Shown piece by piece: positions 46,106 through 56,600 of a DNA stretch of 64,000 nucleotides. A model generated the notes under the pieces. The model searched no databases, was not told the origin of the DNA, and saw only the letters and a list, made by a program, of their open reading frames with translations. Location: contig CM057226.1 in assembly GCA_029891385.1 (NCBI GenBank), forward strand, positions 94,062,977 through 94,126,976, in the 5' to 3' direction. The stretch is from Erythroxylum novogranatense (Eukaryota > Streptophyta > Magnoliopsida > Malpighiales > Erythroxylaceae). The translations under genes and the position numbers were made by a program. The first letter of the stretch is position 1, and each line of letters starts with the position of its first letter.

Positions 46106-48094
46106 TGATTGAACCCAAGTTTAATATATAATTGGATACACTTTCATGTTGTTAATGCACTTTTTGACTCTTAATTCATGATTTTTGTGTTTAAATGAGT
46201 CTCTTACGGTGAGCTTATGTTTTATGCAATTTGCTAGTAAAATTGTACAAATTGACATTAATTCCATTATAATTTTTCTAAGAACAATTGATACCACAAA
46301 TTGTTATTTTATATTGTAGGAGAAAAGGAGTCAAGAAGGATCAGAAGAGTCAACACGGCATGAAGTCCTTAAGGCACGTCGCGGCATGAACTAATCACCT
46401 CGCCGCGGTAATGCCGCGGCGAAATGTAATTCCCACATCGCGGCACATCAACACAGATCGTACGTCGCGACGTCAACAATTCAGCACGTCGCGGCGAGCA
46501 AACCAGATCGTACGTCGCGACGTTCCAGACATCTCGTCGCGGTGAGCAAGATAGAGCACACGTCGCGACAAATATTAATTTATACGTCGTGACGTGCAGA
46601 CGGATACCCGGACTCCAAATAGAGATTTCTCTCACTGTACCGACCCAGCCCGTGACCCATTCTTTAAATCCTACCGAATTAGGTTATCATCATCATCTGG
46701 ATGGGCAATCGAGAGAAGGGGAGAAAAGAGGAGATCGACGAGCAAGAGAGAAGAAGAGGAAGCAACATCGTCCACCACCCAGGGTTCCCTTCGGGGTTCC
46801 CTGGGGATAACTTTTGTATTAGTTTTCATCTTCTGTTTTTACCATCGCCGTCCACCATGGATAACTTGGAGTTGTTGCGAGTTGTGAGGCTTCGGGTTAC
46901 TATGCATGGCTTGGCATTTCTTTCCTGTTGAAGATGCAGGGATGGCTGGAGTTCACCGAAGGGGAGTAGCTTAATCTGTAGTTTAGTTATTATTTATAAA
47001 TGCCTAGGTTTAAGGGTTTGTAATTTGTAGTGAAGCTACTTGATTATAGCTAAATGTTTGACATATAATGTGTTGTTTGGATTGGTAGTTTACATTGTCA
47101 CATTTAACTACATTGTTATGAACAGCCGAGTTGGGGTTTATTGCTTTGTAGTCAAATTAGCTTAATTAGAGTTTAATTAAGCGTTGAACAATGTAATGTG
47201 TTGTGGGTTTGTTTATGTAGAATTCTATGCTTAAATATATGAAGTCTCATATATGTCAACTTGTGATCTTGCTGATTCTCTTTTATCTGCCTAGTTGTGT
47301 TTGATATTGAGTTGATGCTAGATTTCATTTGACCCATTGCTTTGGCAAATCCACCGCACACACTAAGATGTTTTTAACAGGGTTTTAAGCGATGGAGTTC
47401 ATTGATTAAATCCTTGGACTTAAAGAATCCTTTAACGTTCTAGGGCTCAAGAGCACCTAATGGGGTCTTGAGAAATGGAGTCGAGAGTGATAGGAGTCCA
47501 TTAATCAAGACCCTGGACTTAAAGATAATTCTTTAAGGTTTATCATTTCAAACTTAGTGATTTTTAATCCACCGCACACACTAAAATGCGCTTAACGGGA
47601 TCTTGAGCAATGGAGTTCATTGATCAAGATCCTGGACTTAAAGAATCCTTTAAGGTTCTGAGGCTCAAGAGCACTCAATGGGGTCTTGAGACATGGAGTT
47701 AAGAGTGACAGGAGTCCATTAATCAAGACCCTGGACTTAAAGGTAATTCTTTAAGGTTTACCATTCACACTTAGTTTTGAACTGTGATAGCCAAAGCTTG
47801 TTTTCAAGAGGATTTTATCACTTTTTTTAGTATTTCCCTTTTCTATTTTCAAAAATCCAAAAATAATTGTTACATGCTTTTTAGTGTAGTTAATGTTTTC
47901 AAACAAAACCCCCTTTTTTCCTTATTGATTTCACTTGCATTTTATGACATATAGACTAGCTTAGGTCCATTTCATTAGGTTCCGATTAAGTGAGACGACC
48001 CGAGGTTGCATCCTATACTGCAATCTTGGAATTTATTATTTTTGACCGATTTCTAAGGATCGATCTTAAGGTCGAATCGACAGAGCTGCGATCA
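46106..48094 (+). mobile_element. Solo LTR of an Athila-type element in Copia-B
   Basis: 1989 bp, TGATTGAACCC...GCTGCGATCA, TSD AGCAT (46101-46105 and 48095-48099). The partner LTR near 52475 shows the empty site. Homologous to the LTR at 14515-16018 (shared start, GC cluster, TGAGACGACCCGAGG, TCTTAAGGTCGAATCGACAG) but longer, because of a 218-bp tandem duplication and a different centre. GC-palindrome cluster at 46375-46600. Confidence 0.94.
47351..47785 (+). repeat. 218-bp tandem duplication in a solo LTR
   Basis: Units start CCACCGCACACACTAA at 47351 and 47569. Each contains 'ggagttcattgatyaa' and 'ctggacttaaag' words that also recur in the other Athila-type LTRs. Confidence 0.88.
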
Positions 48095-48278
48095 AGCATG
48101 ATGAAGATTATTTCCTTCTTGATTTCACTATGATTTATGTCTTGCCCATTCAAGATTGATGCAGTCTTGATGTATTTGAATCCAAATCACCTGAAATAAT
48201 TTCTTAACCAATTCTATACATTTTATTATTATCAAAACATAAGTGGGATTTAATTTGTCAACCATCATTGGTCCAACA

Positions 48279-48293
48279 ATCTCCCCCTTTTTG
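48279..48293 (-). other. Polypurine tract of Copia-B
   Basis: Minus strand AAAAAGGGGGAGAT next to the LTR start TGTTGGACC. Confidence 0.88.
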
Positions 48294-49308
48294 ATAATGA
48301 CAAAACATTTAGAAATTGTTTAAGAAATGAAAACAAAGAAACATTGATCACGGTTTTATGCCTTGTCTTTTTGGTTAGAATGTCTCCCCCTTAACCATAT
48401 AAATCATTGAATTCAAATAACCTTGCAAAAAAAAATTCATAAAATTTGTATAGTCCATAATTTTAATATAGATTCAATTCAAAGACAATTTAACATACTC
48501 CCCCTTAATCAAGTAACTAAACAATTATCCAATTCCCAATTTTACTCCCCCTTTTTGTCATAATCAAAACAATTAATACAAACCAACAAGATGAAATAGA
48601 TGAAACACAAATAGTCATCAGTATGAAGAAGAAACACAAATATGAAAATGAAGAATTATCGCAATCACATTAAATAGAGAAACAAGCCATCAAACACAAA
48701 TAGTCTCAAGTAACAGTCACAAATAATATGAAATGTCGGTCTTGGCTAGATACAAAAATCATCATGGTGGAGAAACATCATCATGAAGAAATCTCAAAGG
48801 TAGAAGAGAATGTGTTTTCAAAGATTTGGGGAAAAAGTGAGTTTAAAAAAAAAAAAAGACCCAGATGACTTATAGTCGACTGGTAGGATGTTAATCGACT
48901 AATAAAAATAAAGGGAAGAGTGGGGGTTGTCTGATATAAAACTAGTCAACTGGTCGAAGCCACTTAGTCGACTGGTTTTCAAAAATATATATATTAGTCG
49001 ACTATGGCTGTAATACTCGACTGAAGCATTTAAACACCTTATCTCTTAATGCAATAGTCAACAAGCCAATCAACAATTACTCGACTAATTCCTCAATCTC
49101 AGTCAACTTAAACTCCAATTAGTCGACTGGAATATTTTTAAACTCAGAAAAATCACATTTTAACCTAAACGTAGATCATAAAGATGTATTCTCAGATGGA
49201 ATTGCATATTTGCCTAATATCTTGACCATTTTGATGTGCTAGTGTATGCAAAAAATTACAATCAACCAATAGAATTCAAATCACGTATACTAAGTCTCAA
49301 TTTAATGT
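48294..49308 (-). other. Noncoding 3' region of Copia-B with AGTCGACT words
   Basis: This replaces the expected integrase-RT-RNase H region. Contains several AGTCGACT palindromes and variants (48868-49135) and repeated 'ctccccctt' words (48290-48550), which on the minus strand are AAGGGGGAG, purine-tract-like. No coding sequence found. Confidence 0.65.
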
Positions 49309-49715
49309 TCACAAACACTTTTCATTAAAAGAACTATCATCATGTAAATCAACAATATATGTATTTCCAGGTTTCAAACCAATGAAAGCAACATTTTCAT
49401 CTTTCTTAACCATACAATGAGATGATTCAAATGTCACATTAAAATTCATATCACATAATTGAGAGACACTTAGCAAATTATCACATAATTGAGAGAAACT
49501 TAGCAAATTATGTTTCAAGCCATCAACAACCAATACATTGTCAATGGTCGGCAAAGGTTCCTTACCCACTTTACCAATACCAATGATTTTACCTTTGTTG
49601 TTGTCTTCAAATGTGACATATCCTTGATTCTTTAATTTGATTTCAGCAAATAAGTTCTTGTCTCCACTCATATGCCTTGAACATCCACTATCAATGTACC
49701 ATGTGCTTGGTGGAT
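49309..49715 (-). pseudogene. Copia-B protease, N-terminal part
   Basis: Minus strand: WYIDSGCSRHMSGDKNLFAE, with the Asp-Ser-Gly catalytic triad at about 49685-49700, then [19 protein letters not shown], which occurs in a partial tandem duplication (two LLSxSQLCD copies). It is one frame off from gag, so there is a frameshift near 49716. It ends at 49309 about 135 codons after the active site, inside the gag-pre-integrase zone; nothing further of pol follows. Confidence 0.9.
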
Positions 49716-49717
49716 TT

Positions 49718-51322
49718 TCATTCCTTACTTGTACCTAAAAATGAAACACTCTTTCTTCTTATTGGTACCCAAGCCATTTTGGGTCCATTTTGGTTAGTCA
49801 TATAAACCACATTAGGAGGTGTTGTACCTTTTACCACCCAGATTTTCTTCACATTAATACATCTTCTAATACTTTTACAAGCAATTTCTATATGACCATC
49901 CTTTAAACATCTAGCGCATTTTGCAACTTTTCCATCTTTAGTGAATTTGGAAATCAAAGAACAATCTCTATCAAAAGGATCATATCCTAAACCATGTTTA
50001 GAAATAGAATATCTTTGTAAGGATAACATCTTTTCAAACTTTTCATTTCCACCAGCAAATTTTTCAACCACATAAGAAAATTCATTTCTAAGTCTATCAA
50101 GCTCACAAGTAAGATTTTCTTTTTCAACAAGGCATATAGAGTGGTCTTTGTTAGTGCAATATAAATCATCAATAGTCTTATGCAAGACATTATTTTCAAC
50201 AACTAGATCTCTTATTTTATTTCTCAATGGCTTGTTGATTTCAATAGCTTCTTCAAAATCACTTTGTAAAGCACTAAAAGAATCTCTAAGATCAATTACC
50301 TCATCTTCATCATCACTTGTTAAGGAGCTATTTGCCATAAGAGCTAAGTTGTTTTTATCATTGCTTTGATATGCTTCCTCATCATCACTCCAAGTGGCTA
50401 CTAGGCTAGCTTTCTTTTTCCCTTTGTCATACTTGCCATTTTTTTGGAGATTTAAAGTAAAGGATGAGCTTTTGCATTCTCTAGCATGATGTCCTCTTTT
50501 TCCACATTTCCAACACTCTTCATTGCTTTTCTTTTCTTCATAGCTTTTGATCCTTCTTTCCATGGTGTACTTCTTTATTTCTTCATTTATTCCACCACTT
50601 AATTATTTCCTCCTATTTTTGAGTAGTCCTTTGAACTTTCTCAAGTTTCTAGCATACATTGCTAGTTCTTCATCTTCTTCCTCTTCATCTATTTCTTCGT
50701 CACTTTCATAAAGAGAAGAAACATTAGCTTTTAAAGCAATTGACTTTTGTGACTTACCTCTTCCTCCTCTTGATTTGAGAATGATCTCATAGTTTATGAG
50801 TGATCCCACTAAAGCATTGAATTCCAAATGATTGAGATCCTTAGACTTCATAATACCGGTGACTTATGAGTCCCATTCTTTCAGTAGTGAACGAAGAATC
50901 TTTTTCACCTTCTCACTATCCGTCATGTGTTTTCCAAGGTTACCTAATCCATTGATAATTTCTGCAAAACGATCAAGCATAGTGGAAATAGACTCACCTT
51001 CCTTCATGACAAACATTTCATAGTCATGGAGAAGCATGTTGATTTTTGTCTCTCCAACTTGATTGGTTCCTTCATGAGTGATGTGTAGTCTCTCCCACAT
51101 TTCTTTAGCACTCGTACATGAGTTCAATCGATTTCTTTCCTCAACCATGAGAGCACAATATATCAATTTCATAGCTTTTGCGTTTATGTATGCTTGCTTC
51201 CAATCATTGTCATCATATTCCAGCTCCGTTTTCACCTCGCCATTTTCTTTTAATGGAACATGTGGACCGAAGATGATGATCTTCCAATACTCCACTCCCT
51301 CGCTTATAATGTGATACTTCAT
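49718..51322 (-). pseudogene. gag: Copia-B gag with two zinc knuckles
   Basis: One frame with two in-frame stops (between 50864 and 50851, and at about 50600). N-terminal part (51322-50864): KAMKLIYCALMVEERNRLNS, AKEMWERLHITHEGTNQVGE and MLDRFAEIINGLGNLGKHM, a UBN2-type copia gag. Middle: an acidic run DEEIDEEEEDEE. C-terminal part (50563-49718): CWKCGKRGHHAREC, a perfect CX2CX4HX4C knuckle, a long coiled-coil-like stretch, then a second perfect knuckle CARCLKDGHIEIAC about 200 residues later. Gag would form particles and bind RNA. A usable start may lie upstream of 51322, beyond a stop. Confidence 0.93.
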
Positions 51323-51426
51323 AGGATTTTTTCAAGAAGAATAATTAGTACCATTAAACAAATGAGGGCGATTATTTGTGTTACCTTCTTCCGCTAGGTT
51401 ATTATGTGCCATCCCTGGATACTTCT

Positions 51427-51438
51427 GCTCTGATACCA
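51427..51438 (-). other. Primer-binding site of Copia-B (tRNA-iMet)
   Basis: Minus strand TGGTATCAGAGC, two bases from the LTR end at 51441. Confidence 0.93.
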
Positions 51439-51440
51439 AT

Positions 51441-52654
51441 TGTAAACGATCTAGAAGGGGGGTTGAATAGATCTTTAAAGTTTTTTGTAAAATTCTACAA
51501 TAAAATCAGAAGTTAATTCACACAAAAACAATTTAAACAAATTTAAATGTAAAGAGTAGGGAAGAAGAACAAACACTATTTTTATAGAGGTTCGATGCTA
51601 AGACCTACGTCCTCTACCTAAGCTCCCACTTAGGATTTGGCAAACCACTTTACTACACACTTTTTATTTTAGTGTGAACTCTTACAACACCACTTGATTT
51701 CCGGCTCAAGCTACCTTTACAACCGATTTGTTTTCCGGCACAAATCCTACCTTTACAATCGATTTGTTTTTCGGCACAAATCCTACCTTTACAACCGATT
51801 TGTTTTTCGACACAAATCCTACCTCCCAAGTGATTCTCCTCTAATCACTCAACTCACAATAAAGATGATAAATAATTGAAGTAAGGCTCGATATAGCTAG
51901 ATACACTTGAATGTCCAGAGAGAAATTTAGAGTAATAACAATGATGATTATGAAAGATGATCAGAAAGCTTTTCTATTTTTTGACCCCCAATTGATCTCT
52001 TGATCTTCCTCTTTTTATTTGCAGGCTTCTAGATCAATATAGACATTGTAGATCATCTATAAGTCGTTGCTTGATATCTCCTAGTCGTTCCTTGATTTCC
52101 TCCTTTCCATTTGTGATTAATCTGGATGAATTTTGTTCAGTTTCACCTGATAGTCGACTAGTCAAGGTGTTATAGTCGACTAGTACCTTATAATCAGCTA
52201 CCTGATAGTCGACTAGTCGACTAGTATCAACATTTTTCACTACAAGTTTCATCTTCGCTCTTCGATCAGTTGACTAATGCTATGATAGTCGACTAGTGTT
52301 CCTATTCAATTGATTTGTAGTCGACTTGTAACATATTAGTCGACTTATTTTAACCCCCATCTGTTGATCTTTAATCTATTAGTCGACTTATGAAATGCTG
52401 GTCGACTTGTTGCTGACTCCAACTGATATATTCAATCAAATCTCCTATAATCTTCATATTTAATGTCTCTAGCATGATGAAGATTATTTCCTTCTTGATT
52501 TCACCATGATTTATGTCTTGCCCATTCAAGATTGATGCAGTCTTGATGTATTTGAATCCAAATCACCTGAAATAATTTCTTAACCAATTCTATACAATTT
52601 ATTATTATCAAAACATAAGTGGGATTTAATTTGTCAACCACCATTAGTCCAACA
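51441..52654 (-). repeat. 5' LTR of Copia-B
   Basis: 1214 bp. It carries three 36-bp tandem units at 51711-51818 (core ACCGATTTGTTTTCCGGCAC) and about ten AGTCGACT-type words at 52150-52410, including TAGTCGACTAGTCGACTAGT. Confidence 0.94.
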
Positions 52655-52659
52655 GTAAT

Positions 52660-53623
52660 AAACATAATTACTATTGCATATGCATAGGTGTGCATCATCA
52701 AAGTCATGCCATTCTGTCCACATATTTATTTCTGAAAATCACCAATTTATATCTTACACAAATGACACTTTGATCTCAATTGATCTTAAACAACATTTCT
52801 CTCTTTATCCAACATATCAACACCAATTGTATTCCAGTTTTTTTCAGAATTCACCTTTTCTGATGTTATATCATTTCATAATGAGTCAACTACCATATTG
52901 AGTGCATCTAATCTTCTCATTTGATTCTTCATCCTTTTCTTAATCTCACTCATGCATAAATCCCATCTTACACACACTTTTAACTTTCCCCATATTACAT
53001 ATCATTTCATTCATCTCAGGTAAGGTCATTTATGTCTATTTCATTTCCCTTTTTCTATTTCCTCATTTTTGTCTCATTTTCCTATCATCATTCATTTCAT
53101 CTTCCACAAGTATATCCTCAATCAATTCAAAATTATTGATGCATAATCATTATAAAACTCTGATCTCAAGTCCATCAATATCTTCTTACTGCGAATCATA
53201 GCTCTTGCCGCATGAATCGAACAACCACTTCGGTTCCAATTTCCTCTTCTTAAAATCATAACAAGGTTATGTTTTTGTTTCATTCTACTTGTACACTCAA
53301 ATCTCATCGTTCATACTTACATCCCTATATTCCTCAAACAATTCATGAGAATACATTTGTATCGATGTCACTTTCGAAAATATATAACCACAATACAATA
53401 TTGGTGTCATATTTAATAATACATCCCCCAATACAATTGCCTTGAATCATTAATTATCATATCTAACCACATACTATTTCCCTTTTCTATTTATCCACAA
53501 CTTTCATTTTCTCACTGTCTGACAAATCATTATTCTTCTCATTGTTTCCATCAGCTTAAACTCTTAACAATTATTCATGCGTGTAACTCATACATATGTG
53601 CCCATGTAAGATCCTAATTTTGG
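52660..53623 (-). other. Leader / gag region of the chromovirus-like element, decayed
   Basis: It should hold the leader and gag start on the minus strand. Only short ORFs without family signature (for example 53122-53307) are present; no gag motif recognised. Confidence 0.4.
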
Positions 53624-53636
53624 CACTCTGATACCA
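53624..53636 (-). other. Primer-binding site of the chromovirus-like element
   Basis: Minus strand TGGTATCAGAGTG, four bases from the LTR end; tRNA-iMet type. Confidence 0.85.
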
Positions 53637-53640
53637 AACA

Positions 53641-56600
53641 TGTTGGACCCCGTTTCCAGAGCTCAACTCCCAATAACAAAATTTTACATAACCATTATCG
53701 GTTCAACTTCATGCTCTGCTAACAAAACGGTTGGGTCTTGATTTTTTGGAGCATAACTCTTGAAACTCATGTAACACCGTGAGCGTCTTACTGTCAAAAA
53801 CCCTTCATTTGGAGGGAAAAATCCTTCGGAAACAACCAGCGAGTTTCGTCGCGATGAACTGCTTGTTTCGCTGCGGTGAACACACGCGAGAAAATCCCCT
53901 GGCCCTTCATGTTCGCCACGACGAACCTGAAATTTTATTTTCGCCGCGATGAACTCACCATGCCCATGAAAATAAAAAGCTTCAGGTAAATTTTGCCGTG
54001 ACAAAAAATTTAACTTTGCCATGGCGAAGATAGCCAAAAAATCACACCGAATTTCCTTCCATCTTTCCTAACCATAATTTTAGTCTAAATTGTCTCAAAT
54101 TCACTTCCTTTGATGCAATATCATTTTATGAAAATTCATCTACCAACATTATTTCATCAAACTCTCTAGGCTCTTTTCATTTAATTCATTACTTACAACT
54201 AATTCTCATTCTTCATAATTCCTATCTTTCTCCCATGACATCTCACTTATGTATCAATAGTTCATGATCAAAATTCATCATCTTAACCTTATCCATACAC
54301 AAATTCATATTTCCACTTAACATCATCCATATATGATTCATAATTCATTAACATCCAAGAATAGAGTTCTTACTAAGCTGTAATGACATTTCAAACCACA
54401 ATACATCAATGTCTCAAAATTCCAAAATACATAAGATACTTGAACAATAATCCTTGAAATGCAACTAAAACCTTATGGTTACATAATCTAACTTAAAATA
54501 CAAAAATATGCATAACTCGAAGCGATGCCTTGACTCTTGATCACTCAGTCTTATTTTCTTCACCTGAGGATGGGACGGAAGGGGGTGAGCTTAAAAGCTC
54601 GCAGGTAACAAGTTTATAATAAAGAATAAGCAAAAATCATTGAAATGTTCATTTGTTATCAAAATTTCATATTGAATGCATAAAACTCATAGCTTTCATG
54701 TAGCATCCCGTTACCGATGTGAGGGTTATTTTGGTAAATTGGTACGAGTAGGTCTGTTATTGCATAAATTGTGATCGCGTACTCTTTGACCTCTGATTTT
54801 AGAGGAATAGATCGTTTTGCACATGCATATGCATAGTGACAATTATTCATGATTTTTCCGGCATTTAATTGTGATTTTGTTTTGAATTGTAAATTTTTTA
54901 GATGATTATGTTAGAGATGAGTTATTTGGGAATTAAGGGATAATTTGAATGGTATAGTTGGATTGGAGTATCTTAAGAGTGACTGTCAGTGTATAGGGAC
55001 CATAGGAAAATTTCTGAGAAATTGAGAGAAAGTGTCCGGACCGGAATTTTTCGAATATCGGACCGATTGATTGTGCAGTACTGAAAAATGGTCCCAATGG
55101 TAATGGAAAATTTAGAGTTATTAGTTAAGAATTACTGTGACAAGCCATTGGAATTTAGAGATCGGAATTGAATGAATTTGAGGACTTATGTTGGATGAGC
55201 TATAGGTTAAGGATCAACCCTTTATATTGTCCTAAGTTTAAATTCCTCTTTACCAAACCTTGAAAACCTTAGGCAAACTTTCTTTCTCCTTCCTCTCCCA
55301 TCGACGATTTCGTTCCTTCCCCCTTAGAGATTCTTGTTTGTTCTCCTTCATTATGGTTGAAGATCTAGCTTGATCCTTGAGAAAATGAAGATTGGTGAGT
55401 GTTAGAGGGATTCACCGTGATTGTTAGAGGCTGGAGAAGGATTTTCGGAGATTTTAGGGTTTAAGGATCTGAGCTTCGATTTGGTAAGTTTTATGGCTTT
55501 AATGTTGTTATTTATTGTTGTTTGATGTTTTAATGAGTTTAAATGCTAGAGATGTGGGTAGTTGAGTGTGTTTAATGCTGGTTTTTAGAGAGAGAAATGA
55601 GAGAAATCGATCGGAGAAGAAGGTGAGGTCGCACGTCGCGACATCTGAAATAGAGCCATGTGAGACGCTGCGGCGAGCGAATAAATAATTTTTCGTGACG
55701 AGTCATCCGTAGGCGTCGCGACGAGGCGCCAGGAAGTGTTCGCCGCGGCGAACGTTTCCCACATCGCGGAGAGCGTCCCTTGGTGCGCCGCGGTGAGAGA
55801 CCTTAGGCCGCGGCGAGGGATAGATTTCCGAATGAGATTAATTTGGTTGTTAGGGCATAACTTTTAGTGTAGACCTCCAATTGAGGTTATTCTTGATTCG
55901 TTGCGAACTAGAGATAGAGGTCTACAATTGTGGCAAAGATCGAGAATTCGAATTTTGATTAGCGGGATCGCAATTATCGAATGAGAGTCAATTACAGTTC
56001 TTAGTGCAACCTAAGAGTTATGTTTTGAACAATTGGAGATTTACAAAATCGATGGATGAGATTGATCAGGTAAATAGTTAATTTTGATTTTGAGGCTGGA
56101 GATAGCGGAATTGGGTTATAGCACTAGAAAATCATGAACATGCATCGTACAGCTTTGAGTTTAGGCATGTGCATTATCGAATTTCTTTGATTGAGCATCT
56201 AGTGATGAGATTTGTTTAAATTGTTATAGAGGTACCATTGGATCGTCGGTCCACGATATTCTTTGGGACTTCCGGCCGTAGCTTCGGAAGTTACTGGTGA
56301 GTAACCTAGTTGGTTTCTCAATCTTTGTGTGTTAAATGTTCTATGAATGTGCGAATTGTTTACCAATGTGAGTGCTTGCAACTGTGAAATAGATGTGCTG
56401 AATTTATGAGAAAATGCTCTGAATGCGATAAACAGAATTGATTGGTATATATATATGTTATTGATTGTGCAAGTGTGAGTGCAAGCTAGGCATGATTAAA
56501 ATTGGTAAATAAACAGTTGTGACTGGAGCAATTAATGATCAGAGCTTTAAGCTCGATTTTCAGTGAAAGGGCCTAAGGCCGAAAGGGAATTGTGCATACC

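Larger units (their letters stand above)
45109..48278 (-). repeat. 3' LTR of Copia-B (split by a solo LTR)
   Basis: Pieces 45109-46105 and 48100-48278 align with 51441-52654. It has two 36-bp tandem units (about 45378-45449) where the partner has three. AGTCGACT palindromes are dense at 45780-46045. Confidence 0.93.
45109..52654 (-). mobile_element. Copia-B: Ty1/copia element with gag and protease only, minus strand
   Basis: LTRs 45109-48278 (1176 bp after removing a nested solo LTR) and 51441-52654 (1214 bp), + strand ends TGTAAACGATCT...GTCCAACA. TSD GTAAT (45104-45108 and 52655-52659). Primer site 51427-51438, polypurine tract 48279-48293. The internal region is only 3162 bp and codes Gag plus the protease start; integrase, RT and RNase H are absent, so it is a non-autonomous deletion derivative. 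It belongs to a different copia lineage from Copia-A and Copia-C (two CCHC knuckles, SIRE-like gag; lineage uncertain). Confidence 0.94.

Noticed and set aside
46589..46931. Overlapping short ORFs in the Athila-type solo LTR.
   Set aside because: No family signature, different in sister LTRs; the region is the transcribed LTR leader.
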